A DNA stretch of 64,000 nt from Strigops habroptila (taxonomy: Eukaryota > Chordata > Aves > Psittaciformes > Psittacidae): assembly GCF_004027225.2 (NCBI RefSeq), contig NC_044278.2, positions 95,906,743 to 95,970,742 of the forward strand, given 5' to 3'. Each line of letters begins with the position of its first letter. Within the stretch, counting starts at the first letter, position 1. The translations under genes were made by a program, and so were the position numbers. Shown here one piece after another: positions 38,011 to 49,900 of the stretch. The notes beneath the pieces are model-generated. The model worked only from the letters and a program-made list of their open reading frames with translations, was not told the DNA's origin and ran no database searches.

Positions 38011-39129
38011 GCTTCTCATTTTTCTGAAATTATCCTGATGTACTAAAATTTCTTAAGCATCTTTTAAATATAAAGCCAACGGTCACCTCAAATATATCTT
38101 CCCCTGGAGCAGGTGACTTCTAAAAACCTCTGTAGGTAAATTGCTCTGTATTACTTGTGTGAGCAGCATGTGCCTCCTTCTGCTACCTGTGAAGTGTCTC
38201 ACAGAATTATTTATTTAAAACATCACTGGCTATGTTTTTCTTAGAAATTTTGCCATTTCTAAACACTGAGATTCCCTTAGCACTCGTAGGACTATTTTCT
38301 TTCCTGATCTACCTATACAGTTCTTCAATGGAAAGACAGGTATTTAATAGGCCTATTTATTTCCTTATTTCTTTACTTTCCTTATTGCTTTTCTACAATG
38401 CATCTACATCATCTTTTTCCTGCCACATCTAATATGATGTCACTATTGTTTTAGTCTTGGTTACCTTTCTCACTCTTCTTCTTGTTTGTGGAAATGAAGT
38501 GCTTTGGTCCATGCAGTAAATGTCTTCTAGAAAGCTTTATTTCTCACTATGTTTTTTACTGGCTTTTCTTTCTGATCTGTGATGCCTGCAAGAACCTGTC
38601 TCCACACATGCTTAAAACTGTCCTAGTATTTATTCTGTGTAAAGTTGTATTAATTATCATTTGCCTGAACACCCTAAACAAACGATTTTTAGCTTATACT
38701 AGTAGCATAACTGTGTACAAAGCACATGGACTTCACAAATGTGATATTATGGAGATAAAAAGGCAAGGTATGAGAAGGACATACTAATTGCAAAGTTAAT
38801 TCTTTTCATCATATCAGTTTTCAGTGGTGATAATTTTGGTTTTTGCCTGAGTATGTATTATTTAAGGAACTCATCACAGTAATTTAGAATGCCATCACTG
38901 TCCTGTGGCCAGTCCTGCCCCCTTGCACCCATGCTGACTTCCAGGATTCACAACCACACGCAGAGCTGCAAAACCCATGGTCACGTCCACCCTTGGGTTT
39001 GGGCATTGTTTAACATGCCACTGGCACAGGAGGATGCTATAAACATTAGGAGTGTTGCCTCTCAAGTGTGATTTAACTGCAGAGCAGAAAAGCACTCAAA
39101 CAAAAGCTAACTTTATTGACACTGGTAGG
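38011..39129. other. Unique AT-rich DNA, no gene seen
   Basis: No exon, RNA gene or repeat recognised. ORFs of 66-101 codons are Phe/Leu/Ile-rich, as expected of AT-rich random sequence. Confidence 0.5.
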
Positions 39130-39430
39130 GAAAGGCCTATTTTGTGGGACTGAGTGTGTAAATGGTAATTAAAGTAACCTCTAACAAGGAGGATCTTAGT
39201 ACTTAAATAATGGGATCATGGGGTCATATGAAATCCCCTCTAAGAAGGCAGACTATTTATACAAATCATGGGAGCATAATCTCTCCAAAAAGCACAAATA
39301 ACAAAGAGGGCTTAGTACATAGATGGTGGGACCACAGGTCACTCAAGTTTAAGTCCCCTCTGAAAAAGGGGAATTCAATACCTAATACTGAGAGAACAGT
39401 GTCATTGTGTACCATCATAACAATAAAGAA
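39130..39430 (+). repeat. Degenerate ~58-bp tandem repeat
   Basis: The clearest pair is CTTAGTAC at 39195 and 39311 (116 bp apart), each followed by a TGGGAYCAYRGGTCA-like block and AARTCCCCTCT (39231 and 39351). A weaker unit lies between them (GACTATTTATACAAATCATG, about 39248), and less certain ones lie on either side, suggesting about five ~58-bp units. Indels and substitutions separate the units, so the array is old. It matches no satellite I know. Confidence 0.5.
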
Positions 39431-40886
39431 ATTATTTTTAAGATGGAAAAAGCAACCCCTTTTGCTCCTCTGTGGAAGTCTGTCGTTAATGCTGTCATGT
39501 GCATTTCTATGCATATATGCAGCATGAAGTGCCATGGCTGCTCCGAGAGGCTGCCTGAGTCACTGTAGTATTATTCTTTCCCTGTGTGAAGATGTGTCCT
39601 TCTATGCAGGATTTACACCAGACACGTGGTGTTCACACTCTCACTGCTCCCCTCCCTTTCCACATTGTCCCTTTCTGCTCATATCACACCCCTGTCCCGC
39701 TGCACTGTGCTTTTACAAATGGTCCGGACTCCATCAAGTGGCAGCTTTTATTTGTTCTGAAATACTGCCAGCTGCCCTGACCCAAGGCAGAGGGACTCTC
39801 AGATCCTTCTTTGGACCATCTGGATACAACACGTTGCTTCCTGGTGCAATGCATGGAGGCAGGCACTGCAGAGAAAAACAGCTGCTGAGTGGGACTTGGA
39901 GGTAGATGTGGCTTTCTCATAGCGTTTGTTTAAAATTAGCCACCCCTTCACTAGGCAGCAGGTCAAAGATCTGGTGTTGATGTGCCTTGGTCCTGGGTCT
40001 TTCCCCATCAAAGCTATCAAGATCCTGTGAAGTGCTGTGCAAAAGAGTGAGCCTCAGGTCTGAACACATTTGGAGAGCTCAAGCCTGTTTTAAGATTATA
40101 TTTGCAAGAGCAGAGGGCTCTAGCCTTATCCCGTGAATCTTCCTGCTATGCAGACTATCACTTCGAAGTGAGAGAGCATTTATACTACATTTGAAACATA
40201 TTATAATGTAAGAATCAGATTACGCGTGAATATCCTCCCATAAAACGAAGTGTGTTTTATAGCATGTTCGCAGGCAAAACATTTTATTACATTTTTATAT
40301 GTAATGCAGTCATGTCTACGTCCATATGTTGCACTTAGGGGGAGAAGAATAACTCCCATTGTGAATGTACACACATACATCTTCAGCTCAAACAGCCCCA
40401 CTTACGGAGATGTAAGTCCCACTGAGCAGCACAACTTCTGGCAGATCTTTTCTGTCTTCTCAGGAAAAGTACATCTGCCTGGTGTAAGATCAGAGGGATG
40501 TCTTTTGTCTTGAACAGAAGTTTCATTCGTATAACTGAGAGTGAAGTCACTCTCTGTGCTTAACAGGGCTCTGTGTCATTTGTATTATATGTGTACATAT
40601 ATTTCTGGTACAAGTGTTGGCTTAGTTCAACAAAGACAACAGCAGACAAAAGCAAAAGTTTCCATCTTTAAAATAATATTGGCTCATGCTTTGATCAGCT
40701 AACACGTTTGCATAATTCTGATGAAATAGTAATAATAATATATGTATATCTGTGTATGGAGTGAGTGTATGTATGTACTCTTCAAATCTATGCTTCTAAA
40801 AGGAGACTGATCTAGTAGTCCAGGGTGTTGAGAACCTCTGAAAACACAGGCCACACACAGGCTTATTAGACTTCTAGTGCTTGCTG
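39431..40886. other. Unique DNA, no gene seen
   Basis: No exon or repeat family recognised. AT/GT-rich microsatellite-like sequence occurs at about 40585-40610 and 40728-40780. Confidence 0.5.
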
Positions 40887-40956
40887 GGGCTTGATCCTGA
40901 ATACACTGAAATCAGGAGCAAAATTCTTAGTGACTTCCCAAGTACAGAATCAGGCC
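40887..40956 (+). repeat. Ancient palindromic amniote repeat (copy 1)
   Basis: Imperfect inverted repeat: GATCCTGAATACACTGAAATC on the left pairs loosely with GTGACTTCCCAAGTACAGAATC on the right, ending ATCAGGCC. The pattern (gatcctg ... actgaagtca ... caaaa ... tgacttc ... gatcaggcc) is one I recall as abundant in turtle and crocodile DNA. I cannot give a family name. It is non-coding and very old. Confidence 0.42.
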
Positions 40957-42479
40957 TGCTTTGCAACTGCAGCTGAAATATTTGAGTAAGCTTCACTGGA
41001 GCAAAAAAAAAAAAATAGAGTGTCAGGCCGTCTGTGTGGGGGCGAATTTTCAAGTTAACTCCATAGTCACAGGAAGAAGAGCCATTCCAGTTCAGGAAAG
41101 GAAAAATGCATGCTTTGGTCCAGCGTGCAAGTGTGCGGGTAGCATCTCAGGGTGTCAGTCCTCACAGCAACTTCAGCAGAGATCTTCAGATACATAGAAT
41201 TAAGACACATGTTTAAACACTTTTTGGATGGGTACTAATTACTGCTGGTTTAAATCATGCAAAATGGCCATGAGTACAAGGGCATAATCAGTGATTGAAG
41301 AGATGGTAAGGGGTGCTAAGTAACAGACTGGTTTTACTTTCAGCATCATTTTTCATTTTCATTATATACCATGTTTTCTGTGCTTGTGATCACTCCTTCT
41401 AGAAAAATCTAAAAAAACCAAAAACAAGCGAACAAACAAAAAAAACCCCATACAACTTTCCACAAATGTCATCAGTGTGGCTCTGGGCTTTTCTATTCCT
41501 CTGGATCAGTTTAGGTCAGTAAAACCCTGAAGGCACAGAGCTGCCAGGATCAGGGGTGTGTGTTGGTAGGAACTTTTCTTCTTCCCCTTTAAAAGAAGCT
41601 TAGAGCACAATTATGGAGCTGGATTTGACTGTGTGTCAGAAAGTTGAACCGACTCGGCTCATTTTTCCCGTATTTCTGCTCCTGGAACAGGCCACCTTGT
41701 CATGATGTAAGAAGTTCTGGCCCACTGGTGATTTTAGGATGAAGAGATGCAAAAGACAAGAAGATGCAGAGCTGAGTCAGATCCAGACAGCTGCAGGAAT
41801 GACTTCTGTAGCACTGAGTTTAAAGTATTTTTGTTGCCCATGTCTCTAACAGCTGACCAAGCTTATGAGCTTACTTTTCATTGTCTACCATAGGTTCAGT
41901 CTCCCGTCTCAACCTAAAAGTGCATGTATGACATCTCTTGGCAATCCAAAACTGTGGAATCCAACACCCCCTTCACCCCAGAAAAAGTTTTTATATCAAA
42001 TTCCCTCAGAAGTTTTAAAACATTGTTTGGGGTCTCTTAGTCTTCTGGTTTCAATAGCTCTATTTTTCTGGCATGTGGCGCCTACATTGTTTCAAACTTA
42101 CTTGTTATAAAAACCCTCCTGTGATATACATAAAGGGCACTATAAAAATTAAGATAAGTCATAAATAATTTCAACAAATAATTTGCTCTTTGAGGACGAA
42201 TCTAACTCCAGAGAGGCTGATAGTAAAAAAAACCACAGGGAGATGAGGGGAGAATCATGTTCATCCCATAGGAGGCAATTACCAGTTATCACCACCAGCC
42301 TGTGAGATACCAAGGCCCACCAGCCCTGTTTTATGAGTAGAGGAGCAACCGCCTCCAACTTTGGGCTCCCAAGCAAGTTTTTAGCCACACTCGCATGGTG
42401 TGGATCAGGGGGATTGAGGGTAAAAGAAGGAGCCCAACTCTGGCAGGGCTGGGAGAGAGAGCATGTTGGCACAAGTCCT
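40957..42479. other. Unique DNA, no gene seen
   Basis: Contains an A-run near 41000 and an A/C-rich patch at about 41406-41450. No exon or repeat family recognised. Confidence 0.5.
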
Positions 42480-42960
42480 CCCGCCCCTCCCAATTGAATG
42501 TGCAACTTTCAGGCTTAAAGTTATTGTTTTGTTTGCTGGGCCTTCCACGGCAGCTGGGCCAAGCTTCCTGCTAGGAGCCAGGATCTGCAACCTTATGAAA
42601 GTTGCAGGGCCCGGCAGGCTGTCGGTATTTTCAGCTGGATTGAGCCCAGAACAATTTTATTTTCATCAGAAATGTTCCCTGGCCCTACCACATATGCAAG
42701 CCTATATGAAACCACCAAGAAGGCTCCCTCCCCCAGCTATCTTATTTAGCTCGAATTCAGCTGCCCAGCAGAACCGTTTCTTATCCAAGCCCTTAGAGAC
42801 GGGAGAGGAGTGTAGAGATTTAATTATAATCTTTCTCTCTCTCCACCTCCCACAGTACATTAATGCTTTTCATTAGCCAAAGCCAAAACCTTGCTTTATA
42901 AGCTGCTAGAGCTGTCTTTTAAAAATACGTCCAGCATTAAAAGAGTTCTGAATGGCAGTA
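42480..42960. promoter_or_regulatory. Candidate conserved noncoding element
   Basis: Repeat-free block with TAATTA at 42821-42826, ATTAATG at about 42859, CATTAGCC at about 42871 and AGCATTAAAA near 42934, next to GC-balanced sequence. An open frame of 137 codons (42463-42876) shows no domain and spans these AT-rich sites, which argues against coding. The enhancer reading is inference only. Confidence 0.25.
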
Positions 42961-43509
42961 ACAGCAGCATAACCCCTCATCCACAGGTGTGGGAGATTCA
43001 CTGGAGGATTGCTGGTGGAGAGGCAAGTTTTATTTGAAAGACATCTGATTCTTATTTCTGTCCACTGGCTGATTACCCCTCACATTACAGCACTTCTGTG
43101 CCCACTGACAATTTCACATACGCGTCCAAAGGAATGAGAGAAAAGCCTCAACATCCAGGAGCTCTGGATGATTTTTATAAGTATCCAGATGTTTAGACTT
43201 TTATCTGAAGCTTGTCCAAAAAACACGAGGCCACTCCTACCAGCAGCCTGACAAGTATCCACAGCCATTTATTCTGTGTGTAGGTCTAGAGCACACATTC
43301 ATATGGACATATCACTGGAATAGGTACCTCTGTTGTCCTCAGTGGTATATAAATGCCGATAAATCCAGAATGACATTTTCTACTCACAATTACATGTGAT
43401 TTGAGTGACACAATTAAGTCATTGTCTTACGTTGATGGAAAGGTTCTGAGGAAATATAAGACACTGACTTACTTGTCATTCCCTTACAGAATACTTAAAG
43501 CATATCCTT
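42961..43509. other. Unique DNA, no gene seen
   Basis: Nothing recognised between the candidate element and the CR1 copy. Confidence 0.5.
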
Positions 43510-43847
43510 ATAGCAGCCTTCCAGTATCTTAAGGGGGCCTACAACAAACCTGGAGAGGGACTTTTCACAAGCACATGTGCAGATAGGACAAGGAGTAATG
43601 GCTTTAAACTAAGAGAGGAGAGATTTACATTAAATATAAAGAAGAAGTTCTTTACTGTGAGGGTGGTGGGGCACTGGCACAGGTTGCCCAGAGAAGCTGT
43701 GGCAGCCCCGTCCCTGGCAGTGCTCAAGGCCAGGTTGGATGGGGTTTCGAGCAACCTGGACTAGTGGAAGAGCCCACAACAGAGGGGTTGGAACTAGATG
43801 ATCTTTAAGGTCCCTTCCAACCAAAACCATTCTGTGATTCTCTGATA
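43510..43847 (+). mobile_element. CR1 LINE 3' end, avian type
   Basis: A 5'-truncated CR1 keeping the extreme end of the reverse-transcriptase ORF and the 3' UTR: AGCCTTCCAGTATCTTAAGG (about 43515), GGCACTGGCACAGGTTGCCC (about 43670), GTCCCTGGCAGTGCTCAAGG (about 43711), GGTTGGAACTAGATGATC (about 43786) and the octamer tail ATTCTGTGATTCTCTGAT (43829-43846). It looks less diverged than the copy at 10779-11588 in its middle part. It is inactive. Confidence 0.96.
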
Positions 43848-45462
43848 AAGTTGATTTTCAACTTTGAAAAATTAGAGTTTATTTCCAGTACTTCCCCAGA
43901 AGAAGACTACCCAAAGGTCAGAAAGGTGGAGGTTGGTTCCTCATAGTGGCTGATTTTCTATTCTTTCTCTTTTTTAAACAAAATACAACTTTTCTCCTCT
44001 TTCCCTTGCCATCTGCCAGCTTTAAAGACATAAATAGGCAAATGGACATTGGCAAATTGCTAGGGTGGCTTCAGGGGTATTCAGTTTTTTTATCCAGTCA
44101 CCCTTGGAAGCTTCGAGCAGGCAGCTACATTGTGCCAGCACTGTGCAAACATATAGTGTAGAGGAAATCCTCACGTGTGAAGAGCTGACAGGCTCCTTGG
44201 AGGGAAGAACACAAGCAGCAGCATAACAAATACCTGCCTGGTCAATAAAGGACAAGTAAAAGGACCATGGGATTACATGGATTACAGTTGTTGGCTACAC
44301 AGATTAACCAGGCAATTAAAGGCAGCAGGAATAATAAATATCTTTCCATGAGAAGGAGCTGCTATTGGGCTGCAAGCTGAATGTAGCTGTTCCAACTGTA
44401 AACTGTTTTTGCCATAAACACAAAAGCGCAAAAGCTGAAGAAGAGGGAAAAGGCCCTGGAAGCAGTCCCACAAATGGGACATGCTTTCCTTGATTCCTCA
44501 ACAAAATTTACACAGTTGACTGGGGTCTTTTTTATGTACATTTTGATGGTTGCTTATCTTACATTTTAATAGGAAATCTGCTGAATGTCTAAAATGCCTT
44601 TTGGCAGTCAGACCTTTTGTTGCTGATCTCTGCGACTTAAAAACAGTTTAACTTATCAAGAAGCTTTGGTGTAGATCTGGTGTAGTGTGTAAGTTCATTT
44701 GGTTTTTAATGCTTTCTTTTGGATCACTTCTAATCATCACTTATGTTGCATATGGCCATTTATGCACTGACAGGTTGATGGGGACTTTAATGTACATAAA
44801 ACTTCCTCTGTCAGGACTTATGCCTCTCTGTCAGATTTTATCCTGCAGTAGAGAGGGTTCATGCACAGTTGCTGACAGATAAAATAAGCTCCTCCAGCAG
44901 CTGCAGCTCTGCCTCCCACAGATCTTTTTTCTGCTTTGATTCAGTGTCCCCAGCTAAGTGCTGAGAAAGCACAGGCAGCACCACGGGGCTGTGCCGGGAT
45001 GAGTAGGAGCACAGTGCCAGGCCTGCAAGAGGGAGGATGAGTTAGCCTCACCACATAGCCTCACTATGACCATGTCCTATAGTCCCACGAAAAGTCCTGC
45101 AGTGTTTGACATCTCTCTTTAGCCCCAGCTGCAGAAGATGGGTGGCAGCAAGAAAAACCTTGCTTTATTCTAAACAAAAGTGAATTTCCAGCCCAGAGTC
45201 CTGCAGATAAAACCTAAAAAGCAAGAAACTTATGTTAAAAAAAAAAAGTTTAAATTCACAAATCACATAAAAACTGAAAAAGCTCATTAATTTTAAGTCT
45301 TCCCCATGATCTTAAGGACCTGAATCATTAATTTGAAACTCTCGGGTTTGAATATGGGGACCTGCCTTGTGCTGTTTGGAAGGCAAGAACTGAATTTTTT
45401 CACAAGCCTGGTGCAATCACAGAGTTGAAGTATGCAGATATTATATCTAATATGAAAAGGTG
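43848..45462. other. Unique DNA, no gene seen
   Basis: No exon, RNA gene or repeat family recognised. Confidence 0.5.
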
Positions 45463-45533
45463 CCCAGCATCTGCCATTCCCACAGAAGCCAATGGAAACT
45501 GCAAACACTCAGCTCTGAAGGATCAGGCCTTTA
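45463..45533 (+). repeat. Ancient palindromic amniote repeat (copy 2)
   Basis: CCCAGCATCTGCCATTCC pairs imperfectly with the reverse complement of GGAAACTGCAAACACTCAGC around a GAAGCCAATGG centre, ending GGATCAGGCC. It has the same architecture as the copies at 40887 and 57715 and resembles the (tca)atggga-centred palindromes common in turtle and crocodile DNA. Confidence 0.42.
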
Positions 45534-46759
45534 ATCATTAATATGTTTCCAGATCTATAAAAAAAAAGTTTCCTAAGATACTTTATTTCTGCACAAAATT
45601 CCCTGTTGGCAAGAGAGTTTTCATAGCTCCTTAAAGACCTATAAGGAACTGTGGAAGAAATAAAGTGGGGCTTTACTTATGGAAATCAGACCTACTGGAG
45701 AGCAACTGGAAATGTTTTTTATGAGTCTTTATAATGGAACTACAGTAGCAGTTCCATGTTGATTTTTATTCTAAGACCTAATATTTTTTTCTTCTTCTTT
45801 TTTAAGCCAAATTTTTTCCCACCTGAAATTCACGTGTGGTCTCTTGGCAAAGAAGAATATTTTTTGAAAGTTGAAGGCTGATCTGATAAGCCTTTTTTAA
45901 GTAAGGAGGTTTGAAAACAGAGAGATATTTTACTTCTTAAAAATCTTCAAACCTTTCCTTGTTCAGTTAGAAGTTGAAAACTGGTTACCCTAAAAAATTT
46001 CCATTTTGTTTTTATATTTGCCCTTAATGAGATACAGCTCATGAACATACTTTTAGAAATTTTTGTGGTACCAAAATTTGGGGATTTATTAAGTTTTATG
46101 CAAAGGTAACTTCGGAAAGTAGAATAAAAATAATAAGATATGAGAGATTATAGTAGTAGAAGATTAAAATATTACAGGTAGGTGTGTCAACCAGCATGTG
46201 GATATGAAACAGTGGAGAATACAAAGTTTAATGTATGCTAGAATCTTTGCAATCATTAAGTTGTTCATGTGTATTACATGTATCCAGCCTTCCTTTTGTA
46301 TTGTTGATCAGCATTTTTGTAAATAATTTGCTTCAAGTCAATTTAACCCGAACTACGTGTCAAATAACTGGTTTCCAGTAGCAGCTGGGAACTGGCATGT
46401 TCCCTCACTGACTTGGCACTCCAGTAATGGTTCTTGTAGGACAAAATAAGACAAGGGTAGATTCAGTGAGAGCACCATACTGAATTTTTACATAGACAAA
46501 ATGGACAAAAACTGAAGTGACCCATAGGTGACACACACAGAGTTCTCCTGTAATACTTTGAGCTACACTGAGTATCACAGAAGAGAGCTTTGGGGCAGAG
46601 AAACTTTCTCCCTAGAAAAATCTGCAGAAGACCCCGTAACAGAGATGTCTCTTCTCAATTTTAAAATGCCTTTGAGTAAAGTTTTAGCAAACAAGTCATG
46701 AGGTTTTGATAATGGATGCGTTTTAACTTGTAATACATGGCCTGATCATACAGGTCACT
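45534..46759. other. Unique AT-rich DNA, no gene seen
   Basis: Nothing recognised. Confidence 0.5.
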
Positions 46760-48745
46760 GGATCTGAGCTCTGTTCATGACTGCTGCCTCCAAGCTTTCC
46801 TCCATGGCCATGCCTATAGCAGTGCAAACCCTCAAGCTCCCCCCGCTTTCAGCATGCTGGATTGCTAACAGTTCCTCATCCTTCTCAATGGTTCTGGTGG
46901 ACACTCCAGTTGCAGCCACCTCAGTTCCCATTAAGGCTGCTTCTGAAGAAGTTCTGTGGGTTTTGCCTCTTTGTTTTGCTCAAGACAAATATTGTTATAG
47001 GAGATCAGGTGATTCATTTAATCTCTGGGAAAAGACAACCTTCGTCCCAGAAGACAAGTGCCACTTATCTTTTCCACGTGCTCCCCTCTTCTTTCTTCCT
47101 GTTGACTCTTCCTTTTCCTCCCCTCACACTGGTAAATCTATACCTGCTCATTTGCTCACAATGAGGCAGTGACATGCAATACATTCCATACGTCTCCTTT
47201 AATGCCTGCCAATTTCATATTGCATTGATTTCATTGACCTTGTATCAAATCTAGGACAAGGGTTTGAAAGGCAGAACTGAGTTTATAGCTAGAGACAAAG
47301 TTGCAATTGGTCAGTGTTATTCTACATAGGTTCCAGGGTGTGATGGTATGTAGTAACTAGAGATAAAATGTCCTTGTGGGTTGTCTTTTGGTATTGAAGT
47401 AATTTCCTATGTGGTGCTTGGATGTCTCCTTCAAAAACATGACATGGCTTTCTCAAGTAGCATGCGTGTTGAGAAACAGACCTTAGACCATCAGGTTGTT
47501 CACAACAGCATTCTTGTCAAAGTGGTGGTAATGGTGTGTGAGGGCTTGGCTGCATTACCAACTTTCTCAGATGTTTGATGGGTATATTGAGTTGCCAAGC
47601 TAGTCTGTGGGTTTTGTATATACATACTATGTATAATGTATAGATTCTATATATATTCTATATATATATTCTGGGGATTACCTTTTTTGATGTTCTCCAT
47701 AGAGTCCAGGAAATTTATACATGAATAGGCTATCCAAAAGATGGAGCAGTAGCAGGGTAACGATTATCAAATTTGTGGTAGGAATTGGTATGGAAATCCA
47801 GCTCAGATGATGAATATGTCGTTTTAGGAACAGGTTGGGCTTAGTGACAGAATCTATAAACTGAATTAGAAATCCTTCTAGAGATATCCCATGAAAAGGC
47901 TGGCAGGTTGCAGGTCATTTGAGCTCTCATGTCTCTACTCATATTCTGGAGGAAATGTGGGCTGTTGAAAGTAAAATTATGAGTGAGGACAAAGTAAGTG
48001 AGGTCATCACTGCCTTCAGGCCGGTAAGATGTATATAGGTCCCACTCAAGAATATTCAAGTCAAGTTTTAATGTTATCACAATCTGGATTTTTGATTTAC
48101 AACCTAGTGATATACCCAATAGCCAGAGAATTATTGATGTAGAGGTGGTCTGTGTTTTGTATTCTATGACAGAAGTCTGTTGTAGTTTGAAGAAAGGTAT
48201 TACTAGAAGTTATTTAGTCAACAAGCAGTGTTGGAGATGGTCCTAATGAACCTGGTAATTCTTCAGTACCAATCACCTCATCAGAAATTATCAGCTTGCC
48301 AGAATTCCCTAATTTGTGGCACTTTTAATTGAAGAACAACAGTGGATGAGATTCCAGGTTGTATAGCTTGTTTTACAGTTTTTTGGGAAGTAACTTGAGG
48401 TTATTGTTGAAGTGTAGGGTGAGGAGGCATTTAGGATCATCCTTGACATTATTTTAGTCAGTAGCAGCAGAGGGATGTCCATTGTCCTCATTGCTAGAGG
48501 TAGCTACCGAGGTTTAGAATTACTGTATCTCCTCCTCTGGGTTTTGATTTAACCAATGGTGAGCCACATCTGGGGGATCTATTACTCCATGGCTGCCCTT
48601 CTTCAAGGATAGGAGTTCTGATAATAATACCATTGTAAGTATTTTGTGTGGGATTCATCTCAGCAACTTCAGCCATCAAAGAGTTTGCTTTGTACCATTC
48701 CAAAACAGCAGCACAAAGTAAGTGAGATCATCTGCCTGCTTGTGA
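46760..48745 (-). other. Unexplained region with several minus-strand frames
   Basis: Minus-strand open stretches follow each other in different frames: 48703-48494 (69 codons), 48491-48309 (60) and about 48210-47841 (about 120 without a stop). The last reads like ordinary protein, with segments such as LEWDLYTSYRPEGSDDLTYF and FTFNSPHFLQNMSRDMRAQM. A further minus frame at about 47000-46840 has STRTIEKDEELLAIQHAES. This could be a decayed insertion or pseudogene, or chance. I recognise no family. AT microsatellite sequence lies at about 47625-47671. Confidence 0.2.
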
Positions 48746-49784
48746 ATGCCTGCCTCTCTAGTTGACTGTAGAGAGAACATAGAAAAGCAGCTGAGATCAC
48801 CCTTTGGAAGTGGAAAGGAGATACAATACCATCATGTCTTCAGGGTATGGACATGGAGAACTCTCAGTTTTTGGGGATTTAACGATTTATTCATCATCTA
48901 CCAAGCCATAGTAATTGATGGTGTACATATTCCCAGCCCACCCAAGTTAAGTGCTCACTTTAATCATTCTCTAGAGACACACTCATTAGGCTGTGGTAAC
49001 TTCATCATATGTCAGTGTTTATTTGGACCTTAATTTCTCAAAGTGCATGGTCATTTTCAACAGTTTTGTTCCAGAAAGCCATCTAAATATTGGCTAACAC
49101 TATACACATAGACTGAGACACACAAAATTAGAAAAATTATAGAAATAATAGGCTTGCAGTTTTTCTTCTTATTCCAAGCAAACTTTCCAAGTAATAAAAA
49201 ATGCAAATATAGAAAAGTAACAGCATCTCACTTTCTTTTTGGTATAAAGTTGACTTTCGGGAGGAAGAAAGGCAATAAAGCTATTAAAGAATTTTTAAAA
49301 TCATAACAGTCACATGATATTTTTATTTGCTTTCAAACAGGAGCTGTGTGGCTGAGGGAAGGGATACACTGACCTTTCACTTCTGTGTTCTCCAGCTCCA
49401 GCACTGCCACAGGCCTTAAGTGAAAATGAGCCTATTGGTCTCATCCAAACCCCGGCGCATGTTAGCCCACATTACAAAACACTAGAGAATTTGGCACAAT
49501 CAGCAGTTTCTGCTCAAGAGAGGCCCAGGACTGCAATAGCAGAGGTGTTAGAGATCAGGACTTGAGAACACTGGTTGAGTTATATGGGAAAGCAAAATAC
49601 TCAGTCTCTCACTTTCATTGGGACTGCATTTGTTTGCACAAAATAAACACAGTGTGTACAATACAAAATAATATTTCTATCACACCAAATGATACTTATA
49701 AATAAGGCAAACAGCTCGTTACCACCATTCATCCAAAGGTCACAGACTGCTTTTTAAGCAGAAATTTAGCTGTGCTGGTGAAGC
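48746..49784. other. Unique DNA, no gene seen
   Basis: Nothing recognised. Confidence 0.5.
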
Positions 49785-49900
49785 AGTGTAACATCATTCT
49801 TATTTTACAGATGGAAAAACTGAGGCACACAGACACCTTCCTATCCAAGACCGCACAGGAAATCTGTGGCAAGACCAGCACAGGCTCCTGATCACTGGAG
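49785..49900 (+). mobile_element. MIR SINE (sense)
   Basis: Contains the MIR core and its flanks: ATTTTACAGATGGAAAAACT then GAGGCACACAGA (49802-49833), followed by diverged equivalents of the 'cttgcccaaggtcacacagc' and 'tggcagagc...' parts (CCAAGACCGCACAGGAAATC, TGTGGCAAGACCAGCAC) and CAGGCTCCTGA. MIR is a tRNA-derived SINE old enough to be shared by amniotes. The Pol III promoter end is not recognisable. Confidence 0.72.

Noticed and set aside
37161..38046. Overlapping open frames of up to 251 codons on both strands with a ~16-residue repeat
   Set aside because: They run through the 48-bp minisatellite of the solo LTR, where the period is a multiple of three. Several frames being open at once shows it is a repeat effect.
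42463..42876. 137-codon plus-strand open frame
   Set aside because: No domain, an alternative start, and the sequence texture suggests noncoding regulatory DNA.
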